Assembly (NCBI GenBank): GCA_038046785.1
Contig: JBBSVM010000007.1
Coordinates: 31,549-95,548, forward strand
Direction: 5' to 3'
DNA length: 64,000 nt
Origin: JAHFTW01 sp038046785
GTDB taxonomy: Archaea > Thermoplasmatota > E2 > JACPAO01 > JAHFTW01
Part shown: in pieces, positions 50,095-57,077 of the stretch
Layout of the letters: the number at the start of each line of letters is the position of its first letter
Numbering within the stretch: position 1 is the first letter of the stretch
Notes under the pieces: model-generated
Databases searched by the model: none
Seen by the model: only the letters and a program-made list of their open reading frames with translations
Told to the model about the DNA's origin: nothing
Position numbers and translations under genes: made by a program

Positions 50095-50694
50095 ATGGGC
50101 CAGCCAAAGTTCCAGCGCAAGCACTCTGACACCCCGAGCCACCCGTGGCAGGGCCCCCGCATCAAGGCGGAAAATGAGGTCAAGGCCAAGTACGGCCTCA
50201 AGACCAAGACCGAGCTGTGGACCGCCCAGACCCGTCTGCGCGAGATTCGTGGCCAGGCCCGTCAGCTCGTCGGCCGCACCCGCAACCCGGACGACCTCCA
50301 GGCCGCCAAGGAGGCCCGCCTCCTCATGACGCGCCTGCAGACCCAGGGCTACCTGGGCGAGAACGCGACGCTCGGTGAGGTTCTGGGCATCGACCTGGAG
50401 CGCATCCTGAACCGCCGCCTGCAGACCCAGGTGTACCTCAAGGGCCTCGCCCGCACCCCGGGCCAGGCGCGCCAGTTCGTCAGCCACGGCTGCATCCAGA
50501 TCGGCGAGCGCCGCGTCACGGTCCCCTCCTACGTCGTCCGCAAGGGCGAGGAAGAGCTCATCCGCATCGACCCCTCGAAGGCCATCGCCGACGAGACCCA
50601 CCCGGCCCGCCCCAAGGCTGCCGGCTTCGAGTCCGCCCCGCAGGCCGCCGCCGAGGCGCCTGTTGAGGCCGCCCCCACGGAGGCGACCGCATGA
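50095..50694 (+). CDS. rps4: 30S ribosomal protein uS4
   Basis: 199 residues; an early 16S-rRNA binder. The archaeal start MGQPKFQRKHSDTPSHPWQGPRIKAENEVKAKYGLK and the S4 domain ERILNRRLQTQVYLKGLARTPGQARQFVSHGCIQIGERRVTVPSYVV are clear. The last 30 residues are Ala/Pro/Glu-rich. It overlaps uS11 by four bases (ATGA). Confidence 0.97.
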   Translation: MGQPKFQRKHSDTPSHPWQGPRIKAENEVKAKYGLKTKTELWTAQTRLREIRGQARQLVGRTRNPDDLQAAKEARLLMTRLQTQGYLGENATLGEVLGIDLERILNRRLQTQVYLKGLARTPGQARQFVSHGCIQIGERRVTVPSYVVRKGEEELIRIDPSKAIADETHPARPKAAGFESAPQAAAEAPVEAAPTEATA

Positions 50695-51077
50695 GCGAGA
50701 AGAAGGGCATCGCGCACATCTTCGCGAGCTACAACAACATCAACATCACGGTGACCGACGCCTCCGGCGCGGAGACCATCGCGAAGTGCACCGGCGGAAT
50801 GGTCGTCAAGTCCGACAAGGACAAGGGCGGCCCCTTCGCGGCGATGAGCGCTGCCTCCAAGATCGCCGACGCGATGAAGGAGAAGGGCTTCAACTTCGTG
50901 GACATCCGCGTGCGCGGCTACGGCGGCTCCAAGGCGCGCAGCCCCGGCCCCGGCGCCCAGGCGGCCATCCGTGGCCTCGCCCGCAACGGCATCCTCGTTG
51001 GTCGCATCGAGGATGTCACCCCCGTCCCGCACGACGGCGCTCGCAAGAAGGGCGGACGCCGCGGACGCCGTGTCTAA
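50691..51077 (+). CDS. rps11: 30S ribosomal protein uS11
   Basis: 128 residues. HIFASYNNINITVTDASGAETIAKCTGGMVVKSDKDKGGPFAAMSAA at the start and GSKARSPGPGAQAAIRGLARNGILVGRIEDVTPVPHDGARKKGGRRGRRV at the end are the family signature. Ten bases separate it from rpoD. Confidence 0.97.
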   Translation: MSEKKGIAHIFASYNNINITVTDASGAETIAKCTGGMVVKSDKDKGGPFAAMSAASKIADAMKEKGFNFVDIRVRGYGGSKARSPGPGAQAAIRGLARNGILVGRIEDVTPVPHDGARKKGGRRGRRV

Positions 51078-51086
51078 GGTGACTCT

Positions 51087-51881
51087 GTGAACATCGAAAT
51101 TCGCGAGACTTCCGCCACCGCGTGCAGCTTCGTCGTCGAGGGGGTTCACCCCTACCTCGTCAACGCTCTGCGCCGCACGCTGGTGGCCGAGGTCCCCAAG
51201 TTGGCCATCGACAAGGTGACCTTCTACGACAACACGAGCGCTCTCTTCGATGAGATTCTGGCGCACCGCATCGGTCTCCTGCCTGTCCCGACGGACCCCT
51301 CGACCCTCAACTTGAAGGGCCAAGTGGACGCCGAGGGCAAGCCGACCTTCTTGGTGCGCTTCACGCTCACGAAGGAAGGCCCCTGCACCGTCTACTCCGG
51401 CGACTTCGAGCCCGAGGACAAGGCGTACGCCATCGTGGACCCCAAAATCCCGATTGTGGACCTCCTGAAGGGCCAGCGCCTCATCCTTGAGGCCGAAGCG
51501 ATTCTGGGCGACGGCACGCAGCACGCGAAGTGGCAGGTCGGCCAAGCGGCCGGCTACAAGTACTTCCCCACCGCCACGTTGGACACCAAGAAGGTCAAGC
51601 CCGACGCCGCCAAGCTGGCCGTCGAGCGCACCCCCGCCGGCGTCCTCGGCGTGGACGGCGGCAAGCTCGTCATCCTGAAGCCCGACGACGTCAACAAGGC
51701 CGACGATGCCGAGACCAAGAAATTGCTCGGCGACGCCTTCGAGATCCACTACGACGACAGGAAATTCCTGTTCCGTTTTGAGACCGACGGCGCCCTCAAG
51801 GCCGAGGATGCCCTGCTCAAGGCCGTCGACCTCCTGAAGGAGCGCTTCGTGCGTTTCCAGGAAGCCGCCGCCAACCTGTAA
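51087..51881 (+). CDS. rpoD: DNA-directed RNA polymerase subunit D (Rpo3)
   Basis: 264 residues, archaeal counterpart of bacterial alpha, forming the D/L assembly platform. Dimerisation-domain marks: CSFVVEGVHPYLVNALRRTLVAEVPKLAIDKVTFYDNTSALFDEILAHRIGLLPVPTD and the C-terminal LLKAVDLLKERFVRFQEAA. The middle (PCTVYSGDF...) lacks the cysteines of the iron-sulfur form. GTG start at 51087. Last gene of the operon before a terminator. Confidence 0.95.
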   Translation: MNIEIRETSATACSFVVEGVHPYLVNALRRTLVAEVPKLAIDKVTFYDNTSALFDEILAHRIGLLPVPTDPSTLNLKGQVDAEGKPTFLVRFTLTKEGPCTVYSGDFEPEDKAYAIVDPKIPIVDLLKGQRLILEAEAILGDGTQHAKWQVGQAAGYKYFPTATLDTKKVKPDAAKLAVERTPAGVLGVDGGKLVILKPDDVNKADDAETKKLLGDAFEIHYDDRKFLFRFETDGALKAEDALLKAVDLLKERFVRFQEAAANL

Positions 51882-51898
51882 GGCAGTCGTCAAGCCGC

Positions 51899-51937
51899 GT
51901 TTTTCTCGCGACTTTCCCTTTTCCTTTCTTCTTCCCC
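51899..51937 (+). terminator. T-rich terminator after rpoD
   Basis: GTTTTTCTCGCGACTTTC, then CCTTTTCCTTTCTTCTTCCCC, starting 17 bases after the rpoD stop and directly followed by the first tRNA-Leu remnant. Confidence 0.65.
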
Positions 51938-51941
51938 CAAC

Positions 51942-52068
51942 GCCCAGGTAATCAAGTGGCCAACGATGGGAGATTGGCCCGAGCGCATCCGCGCTCGGTC
52001 CGCGCCTTGAGCGCTGATGCGCTCAAGGCTACAGTCTCCTCCTTTGTGGTTCGCAGGATGCCTGACCC
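51942..52068 (+). pseudogene. Interrupted 5' part of a second tRNA-Leu copy
   Basis: GCCCAGGTAATCAAGTGG...CAACGATGG is identical to the 5' end of the intact tRNA-Leu(CAG) at 52109. The anticodon stem GGAGA/TCTCC is kept, but its loop holds about 57 bases with two hairpins (CGAGCGC-atcc-GCGCTCG and CTTGAGCGC-tgat-GCGCTCAAG). The copy continues as CTCCTTTGTGGTTCGCAGG and then breaks off in the T-loop. Its missing 3' end matches the orphan pieces in the downstream repeat array. An intron was considered, but the T-arm is incomplete. Confidence 0.72.
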
Positions 52069-52075
52069 TTTTCCC

Positions 52076-52100
52076 GAACAAGAAACGTCGTTTCTTGTTC
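52076..52100. repeat. 11-bp perfect hairpin before tRNA-Leu
   Basis: GAACAAGAAAC-gtc-GTTTCTTGTTC, a perfect inverted repeat nine bases before the intact tRNA. Unlike the other hairpins it is AT-rich. Confidence 0.7.
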
Positions 52101-52108
52101 ACCCAAAC

Positions 52109-52190
52109 GCCCAGGTAATCAAGTGGCCAACGATGGAAGATTCAGAGTCTTCTCCTTTGTGGTTCGCAGGTTCGAATCCTGTCCTGGGCA
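52109..52190 (+). tRNA. tRNA-Leu (anticodon CAG)
   Basis: 82 bases with acceptor stem GCCCAGG (52109-52115) and CCTGGGC (52183-52189), discriminator A, anticodon arm GAAGA-TTCAGAG-TCTTC giving CAG at 52143-52145, a class II variable region, and T-arm GCAGG-TTCGAAT-CCTGT. No intron. Confidence 0.93.
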
Positions 52191-52526
52191 CCTTCACTCG
52201 CTTCGCTCGTTCGGTGCGTCCAGAACAGGATTCTCCGCTCGGCGCGCTTCGCNNNNNNNNNNNNNNNNNNNNNNNNNNNNNNNNNNNNNNNNNNNNNNNN
52301 NNNNNNNNNNNNNNNNNNNNNNNNNNNNNNNNNNNNNNNNNNNNNNNNNNNNGCGGCCTCGCTAAGCCGAAGCGCTGTTGCGCTCCGGCTCCGAATCCTG
52401 TCCTGGGGACTTCACTTGCTTCGCTCGTTCGGTGCGTCCAGAACAGGATTCTCCGCTCGGCGCGCTTCGCGCGGCCTCGCTAAGCCGAAGCGCTGTTGCG
52501 CTCCGGCTCCGAATCCTGTCCTGGGT
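52191..52526 (+). repeat. 118-base repeat array carrying the tRNA-Leu 3' end
   Basis: Each unit contains an inverted, imperfect copy of the tRNA 3' end (GTCCAGAACAGGATTC, at 52218 and about 52437), hairpins (CGCGC-ttc-GCGCG, AGCGC-tgtt-GCGCT) and a direct copy (CCGAATCCTGTCCTGGG, at 52391 and 52509). Direct copies are 118 bases apart. If the Ns are removed, the distance from the tRNA itself to the first copy is 119, so the tRNA end acts as the first member of the array. Confidence 0.85.
52253..52352. other. Scaffold gap of 100 Ns inside the repeat array
   Basis: Exactly 100 Ns. The flanks (CGCGCTTCGC before, GCGGCCTCGC after) are the adjoining pieces of one repeat unit as read intact at 52461-52480, so the gap sits in phase with the array. 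The true missing length is probably a whole number of 118-base units, possibly zero. Confidence 0.95.
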
Positions 52527-52591
52527 CTTCGCGTTGGGCAACGCCCCTTGTGTTCTGCCCCCGCCAACCCATTGATATAGAAAAAGGAGCA

Positions 52592-52987
52592 ATGGGCGCC
52601 ATGGACAAAACGACCGACGTCCCGTGCGTCGGAGATGCGGGCGGCTGCGACATCGGCGACCTGTTCCGTCTTCTGGGCAAAGTGCACGTCCTCGACATTC
52701 TGCACTTGTTCATCTGGCAGAGCTCCGGGCCGCGCCGCTTCGTGGAGATTCAAGACGCGCTCGACATCAGCCCCAATACGCTGTCCGAGCGACTGCGCTC
52801 GCTCGTCGAGGCCGGGCTGCTTTCGCGCACATCGTACAACGAGATTCCGCCCCGTGTGGACTACGAAGTGACAGCCAAGGCGCGCGACCTCGGCCCAGTC
52901 TTCGCCGCCCTGCGGGCCTGGAGCGAGAAACACGCCCTCGCACCCGCGCCCACGACGGTCGCCCCCCTGCCTCTGGTCGCCGCCTGA
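52592..52987 (+). CDS. HxlR-family winged-helix transcription regulator
   Basis: 131 residues. The HxlR pattern is complete: a cysteine before helix 1 (GGCDIGDLFRLLGKVHVLDILHLF), RRFVEIQDALDISPNTLSERLRSLVEAGLLSRTSYNEIPPRVDYEVTAKARDLGPVFAALRAWSEKH, including the SERLRSL recognition helix and the PRVDY wing. Cysteines at 10, 17 in the N-terminal part could sense thiol stress or metals. AAAGGAG precedes the ATG at 52592; a TATA element (GATATAGAA) centred 26 bases before the ATG at 52601 makes that a possible leaderless start. Its target may be the next gene (inference). Confidence 0.87.
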   Translation: MGAMDKTTDVPCVGDAGGCDIGDLFRLLGKVHVLDILHLFIWQSSGPRRFVEIQDALDISPNTLSERLRSLVEAGLLSRTSYNEIPPRVDYEVTAKARDLGPVFAALRAWSEKHALAPAPTTVAPLPLVAA

Positions 52988-53036
52988 ACCGCCCGACGGC
53001 CACCTTCATATCTGAACGGCCGGGTGCTGCGGCGTC

Positions 53037-55784
53037 GTGGTGTTTGAGGGCCTCCTGCAATGGGTCGCGGAGATTCCTCCCTGGGTGGTCTACCTGGTCG
53101 TCTTTCTTGGCGGCCTGATCGAAGCGATTCCATTTCTGGGCATCCTGGTCCCCGCTCACACGGCCGTCTTCCTCGCCAGCGTGCAGTGGGCCTACGCCGG
53201 GCGCAACCCGCTCGCCCTCGTCCTGCTCTGTACCGTCGGAGGCGCAGTCGGCGACATCCTCTGTTTCGGTCTCGGCCGCCGCTACGGCCTCGGATTCGCC
53301 GCATCGTGGCCCAAACTGTTTCGCCTCACGCCGGAGCGGCAGGCGAAGATTGAGGCGCTCTTCGCCAGCCACGGCATCCTCACCATCGTCCTGTCGCGCA
53401 CGCAGCCCTTCGTGCGCAGCTTCACCCCTTACGTCGCCGGCGCCTCGCGATTTGCCGCCCGACGCTTCTGGCCCGCGACCCTTGCCGGCAACCTGCTCGT
53501 CACCAGCGTCGTGGTCCTGGGCGGCTGGCTCACCGGCCTCGGCTTCCGCACCCTGGGCGGCCTGCTCGGCAAAGCACTGGTCATCACGGTGCTTGGCATC
53601 GTCGCATTCCTGGCCCTTTCGTTCTATCTCACGAAGCAGCTCAAGGTGGTAAGCGCGGGGACGCTTCGCCTCGCGCTCGCAGCACTTGGACTTGGGGCGG
53701 CGTTCGCTTTCGTGGCCGCACAGGTTCTTGGCGGCGGCACGCTCGAGGTGCTGGAGACCGGACGCAGCGGCGTGGCGCTGGATCGGCTCTCGCCGCTGTT
53801 CCAGGCCATCGCAGAGTTCCTGAACAGCGCCGCAAGCGCTCCACTCCTTCTCACCCCCTTCCTGGTCCTCGCGGTCCGTGACGCCCGGCGCCGCGACTGG
53901 CCCGCCGCCTACGCAGCACTTGCCGCGGGTCCGCTCCTCCTCGGACTCGTCGCCATCGTGCAGGACGCAGTCGGCCGCCTGCCGCCCACCGGCACCACCC
54001 CCTTCCCGCTCGCCGGCTCCTTCCCGCACGAAGGGGCGACCCTCGCGGCGAGTTTGGCGGGGCTCATTCTCTGGCGCTGCCGCGCCGTCGAACCCATCTG
54101 GAGTCTGCTGGCGCGCCGCAGCCTCGCCTTCGCGCTTGCCCTCCTGGTCGCCGCCCTCGCCATCGCGACCGGCGCCGCCTGGCCGACCGACGCCGTGGCC
54201 GGACTCCTCGTCGGCGGACTCTGGATCTCGCTCGTTCTCCTTGCCCAGATCTTCGTGCAGCACCTCGTCGCACCGATTCCCGACGCGGCGCGCGGACTCA
54301 CTGCGGTGCGTTGGCTCCAGAAACTCTGGGCGCGTGTCGCCTCCTGGTGCGATGCTCGCCTCACCGGCGCAGCACCGCTCGTCGCCCTGCTCGGCTTCGG
54401 CATCCTGGTCCGCCTCGTCGCTCCCTGGTTCTGGCCGCTCGGACCCGACGGCGACCGCTACGCCGCAATGGCGAAGGGGCTCCTCGACACCGGCGCCTTC
54501 ACGATGCCGTGGGGCGACATCTACACGCCAGGCAACGGACCGCAACCGAGCCACCACTACCCGCCGCTTTACCCGACACTCCTTGCTGGATTCTACGCCG
54601 TGCTTGGCTTCGGACGCGACCCCACCCGCGTCGCCTCGATTGCCACTTCGTTTGCTGCCATCGCAGTGACCTGGCTCTGCACGCGCGACCTGTATGGCCC
54701 GCGCAAGGGGCTCATCGCCGCCGCCGTCGTGGCCGTTAGCCCGATTCTCATTCTCACCACCAACAAGGGGTACGCCGAGAACCTGCTGCTGCTGCTGTTT
54801 GTCGCCACGATGTGGGCCATCCTGAAGAGCCTCGAGCGCCCCTGGTTCATCGTCGCGGCGGCCCTCTTCGCAGCACTTGGCTACCTCACCAAATCGAGCA
54901 TTGGCTACTTCTTCATCATCGCCGGCCTCGGCGGGCTCGCCTGGCGGCTGCGCTTCCGCGGCCTCAAGGTGCTGCGCGATCCGAGCTATCTCACAGCGAT
55001 TGCCCTCTTCGGCTCCGTCGTGGCGCTCTGGGCATGGCGCAACTGGTCCCTGTTTGGCACCTGGCAGACCAGCGAGCACATCAGCGCAGCGTACAGTCAC
55101 GCCCTCGCCCACCCCGTTGGCTTCGTGAGCCTGCTCGCCTTCTCGTTCTTGGTCATGTTCGGGCTCGGCTACCTGCTCTTCATGGCGGTCGCCCCGTGGT
55201 TGCCGCAGCTGCGCCGCATCCCGCTGCTGGCCAACGAACATGACTCCGGGCTTTGGCTTGCAGCCATCCTCCCGCTCGTCTTGACCCTCCTCATCGACGC
55301 GGCGCTCTGGCAGTACGAGGAGTCGTTCTTCCTGCACAACGTGCGCTACGTCAGCTTCGCCCTCATCCCGCTCGTCTGGATTTTGCTGCGCCACGCCAAA
55401 CCGTCGAAGGCGACCTGGTTCGCCCTCCTCGCCAGTTTCACCGTCCTTGTTGCGGGAACCCTCTACTATGCGGTGCCCCAGGAGAAAGTGGAGAACAGTC
55501 TCTCCTCCGAATGGGGCCCGCTCGTATCCGAGGGCGACTCCATCACGTTCGTCGGAACGAACGACGTGTACCGCTTCTACTTCGATGTCACGGCAGAGGG
55601 GACGCGCAGCATCACCGACGTCCGCGTCGTGGACCCGGTTGACGCAAGCAACGTCACGACGACGTGGGCGTTCGTGCGCGGCGACGGCGCTGGTTTGCCG
55701 GCAAGCTACACGAAGGTACTCGAGGAGATGGGGTCCGGCACGGCACGCTTGACCGAGACCTACACTCTCTGGCGAATCGCCTGA
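53037..55784 (+). CDS. DedA-PAP2-like-GT-C membrane fusion protein
   Basis: 915 residues with about 20 membrane segments, three parts. Residues 1-200: DedA/VTT domain (GGLIEAIPFLGILVPAHT, VGDILCFGLGRRYG, SRTQPFVRSFTPYVAGASR). Residues 210-415: PAP2-like, with VGRLPP, SFPHEGATLA (328-337) and WPTDAVAG (382-389); the catalytic histidines of SFPSGH and HWPTD are not in place, so phosphatase activity is doubtful. Residues 445-915: GT-C glycosyltransferase of the ArnT/PMT type (GPDGDRYAAMAKGLLDTG, HHYPPLYPTLLAGFY) with a C-terminal soluble part. Likely moves or glycosylates polyprenyl-linked lipids. GTG start at 53037. Confidence 0.82.
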   Translation: MVFEGLLQWVAEIPPWVVYLVVFLGGLIEAIPFLGILVPAHTAVFLASVQWAYAGRNPLALVLLCTVGGAVGDILCFGLGRRYGLGFAASWPKLFRLTPERQAKIEALFASHGILTIVLSRTQPFVRSFTPYVAGASRFAARRFWPATLAGNLLVTSVVVLGGWLTGLGFRTLGGLLGKALVITVLGIVAFLALSFYLTKQLKVVSAGTLRLALAALGLGAAFAFVAAQVLGGGTLEVLETGRSGVALDRLSPLFQAIAEFLNSAASAPLLLTPFLVLAVRDARRRDWPAAYAALAAGPLLLGLVAIVQDAVGRLPPTGTTPFPLAGSFPHEGATLAASLAGLILWRCRAVEPIWSLLARRSLAFALALLVAALAIATGAAWPTDAVAGLLVGGLWISLVLLAQIFVQHLVAPIPDAARGLTAVRWLQKLWARVASWCDARLTGAAPLVALLGFGILVRLVAPWFWPLGPDGDRYAAMAKGLLDTGAFTMPWGDIYTPGNGPQPSHHYPPLYPTLLAGFYAVLGFGRDPTRVASIATSFAAIAVTWLCTRDLYGPRKGLIAAAVVAVSPILILTTNKGYAENLLLLLFVATMWAILKSLERPWFIVAAALFAALGYLTKSSIGYFFIIAGLGGLAWRLRFRGLKVLRDPSYLTAIALFGSVVALWAWRNWSLFGTWQTSEHISAAYSHALAHPVGFVSLLAFSFLVMFGLGYLLFMAVAPWLPQLRRIPLLANEHDSGLWLAAILPLVLTLLIDAALWQYEESFFLHNVRYVSFALIPLVWILLRHAKPSKATWFALLASFTVLVAGTLYYAVPQEKVENSLSSEWGPLVSEGDSITFVGTNDVYRFYFDVTAEGTRSITDVRVVDPVDASNVTTTWAFVRGDGAGLPASYTKVLEEMGSGTARLTETYTLWRIA

Positions 55785-56143
55785 ACGAGCGGGTCGCTGC
55801 GCCAACCGGTCACGACGAGCCAAGAAGCCAGCCCGGCGGCGGCGAGGGTGAGCGGCCAGAGGTCATTCCGGCCAGACGACAGGATGGTCGCCCCCGCCCC
55901 CACCATCGTGGCGAGGACACCAAGCGCCGCGAGCAGCCGCAGCGGGCGAATCAAGAGCGCCACCGCCAGCGCCAACTCGAACAGGCCAATGGCGAGGCCG
56001 CTCCAAGTCGGATAGCCAATGGAAGCGAAGAAAGCGTCCTGTCGACCAAGCGTCTTGTCCGCGCCTTCGTAGGCGAACAGCAAGACCAGCAAGGCGACGA
56101 CGATGGCCTCGGCACGGGAGGAGGCGAAGCGAGGCACGACCAC
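55760..56143 (-). CDS. DoxX-like membrane protein
   Basis: 127 residues, four hydrophobic helices. The pattern LLFAYEGADKTLGRQDAFFASIGYP, LAIGLFELALAVALLIRPLRLLAALGVLATMVGA resembles the DoxX/DoxD family, linked to quinone-dependent oxidation or redox stress in other organisms. The function here is not known. It is convergent with the fusion gene, overlapping by 25 bases. Confidence 0.72.
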   Translation of the reverse strand: MVVPRFASSRAEAIVVALLVLLFAYEGADKTLGRQDAFFASIGYPTWSGLAIGLFELALAVALLIRPLRLLAALGVLATMVGAGATILSSGRNDLWPLTLAAAGLASWLVVTGWRSDPLVQAIRQRV

Positions 56144-56184
56144 AAAGTGGAGCCGAGGCTGATAGGGGCATCGCTTGGTTCAGT

Positions 56185-56314
56185 CGCGAGCCGCTGCTGC
56201 GGCTCGCGGTCCCCACCCGGTCGAGCTCACGCTCGACCGGCTGGTCCGCTCGCGGCTTCGCCGCTCGCTGACGATGTCCAAGCATCTGAGCGCGCAGCGC
56301 TCAGATGACTTGGA
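56185..56314. repeat. Hairpin chain running into the 3' end of nusA
   Basis: Four inverted repeats: CGCGAGCCGC-tgct-GCGGCTCGCG (56185-56208), CCGGTCGAGC-tcac-GCTCGACCGG (56217-56240), GCGGC-ttc-GCCGC (56252-56264) and CATCTGAGCGC-gca-GCGCTCAGATG (56283-56307). The last extends by TCCAAG/CTTGGA with a one-base bulge. Its inner arm is the end of nusA including the stop (56301-56303), so the gene end is followed by an inverted copy of itself, 17 bp in all. Confidence 0.85.
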
Positions 56315-56777
56315 CCTCGTCAATCTCATGGTGCCGTTTCGCCAAGTGGCGGATGGAACCGATGTTCTTGCCGCCCTTGCCGATGGCCTTGCCCTTGTCC
56401 TTCGCCTCGACTTCGACGATGGCGCGGATCTTCATCTTCGCTTCCGGCACCGCCTCAGGGCGGGTCGGGTCGGCGGGGGGCATGACGGAAAGAGTCTCCA
56501 TGCGGACGGAGGCGATGTCGAACGGCTTGAACAGGTTGCGGATGAACACCTGCTTGTCGTCGTCCCACTCCACGAACTTGACGTCCTTCTTGAGAAGCTC
56601 GCGCATCATGGCGAGGTTCTTGGCTTCCTTGCCAAGCGCCTGGCCGAGGTGGCCCTTCTCGGTGATGAAGACGATGCGTTCGCCCTCGTCCACGGCGTCC
56701 TTGATGCGGGCGCGCAGACGCTTCTCGGCCTCGGAGATGAGCCCGATGGCCTCCATGGAGAGGTTGACGTCGGTCAT
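56301..56777 (-). CDS. nusA: Archaeal NusA-like KH transcription factor
   Basis: 158 residues. Two KH domains without the bacterial N-terminal domain, as usual in archaea: DEGERIVFITEKGHLGQALGKEAKNLAMMRELL (KH1 with GxLG) and IRAIVEVEAKDKGKAIGKGGKNIGSIRHLAKRHHEIDEVQV (KH2 with GKGG). It acts in transcription elongation or termination and binds RNA. ATG at 56777, five bases after eL30, completing the standard rpoB-rpoA1-rpoA2-eL30-nusA operon. Its 3' end forms a long hairpin with downstream sequence, a likely terminator structure. Confidence 0.92.
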   Translation of the reverse strand: MTDVNLSMEAIGLISEAEKRLRARIKDAVDEGERIVFITEKGHLGQALGKEAKNLAMMRELLKKDVKFVEWDDDKQVFIRNLFKPFDIASVRMETLSVMPPADPTRPEAVPEAKMKIRAIVEVEAKDKGKAIGKGGKNIGSIRHLAKRHHEIDEVQVI

Positions 56778-56781
56778 GGCA

Positions 56782-57072
56782 TCACTTGGCCAGTTGCAGG
56801 ACGTCGGAGGTTCCGGCGTCCAGGATGGCGAGGGCGGAGATGGCAAAGGGCTTGCCGCAGGCGGGACCCAGCTGGGTTCCCATCCCGTCGAAGGCGTAGA
56901 TGGGTACGCGCTTCTTGGCGGCGGCCGCCTTGATGGCGTCCGATTCGGGGGCGTTTGTTGCGAGGATGACCAGTTTGGCCTCCCCGCGAGCCACGGCTTT
57001 GGCGGTCTGGTCGGATCCGATCAGGACCTTGCCGGTGGCGAGTACGGTTCGCAGGCTTCGTTGCACGTCCAT
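56782..57072 (-). CDS. rpl30e: 50S ribosomal protein eL30
   Basis: 96 residues. L7Ae/L30e fold: LRTVLATGKVLIGSDQTAKAVARGEAKLVILATNAPESDAIKAAAAKKRVPIYAFDGMGTQLGPACGKPFAISALAI. It carries the eL30 rather than L7Ae pattern (GSDQT, TQLGxACGKPF). It lies five bases after rpoA2 and five before nusA. Confidence 0.95.
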   Translation of the reverse strand: MDVQRSLRTVLATGKVLIGSDQTAKAVARGEAKLVILATNAPESDAIKAAAAKKRVPIYAFDGMGTQLGPACGKPFAISALAILDAGTSDVLQLAK

Positions 57073-57077
57073 TGTGT

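Noticed and set aside
51942..52068. Functional tRNA-Leu with an anticodon-loop intron
   Set aside because: The anticodon stem is kept and the insert sits in the loop, but the T-arm breaks off and the 3' acceptor strand is missing, so it cannot fold into a tRNA.
52767..55823. A 1018-codon open frame on the minus strand
   Set aside because: It lies opposite the DedA/GT-C fusion gene, whose membrane segments and motifs are clear. The antisense product is a charged low-complexity sequence.
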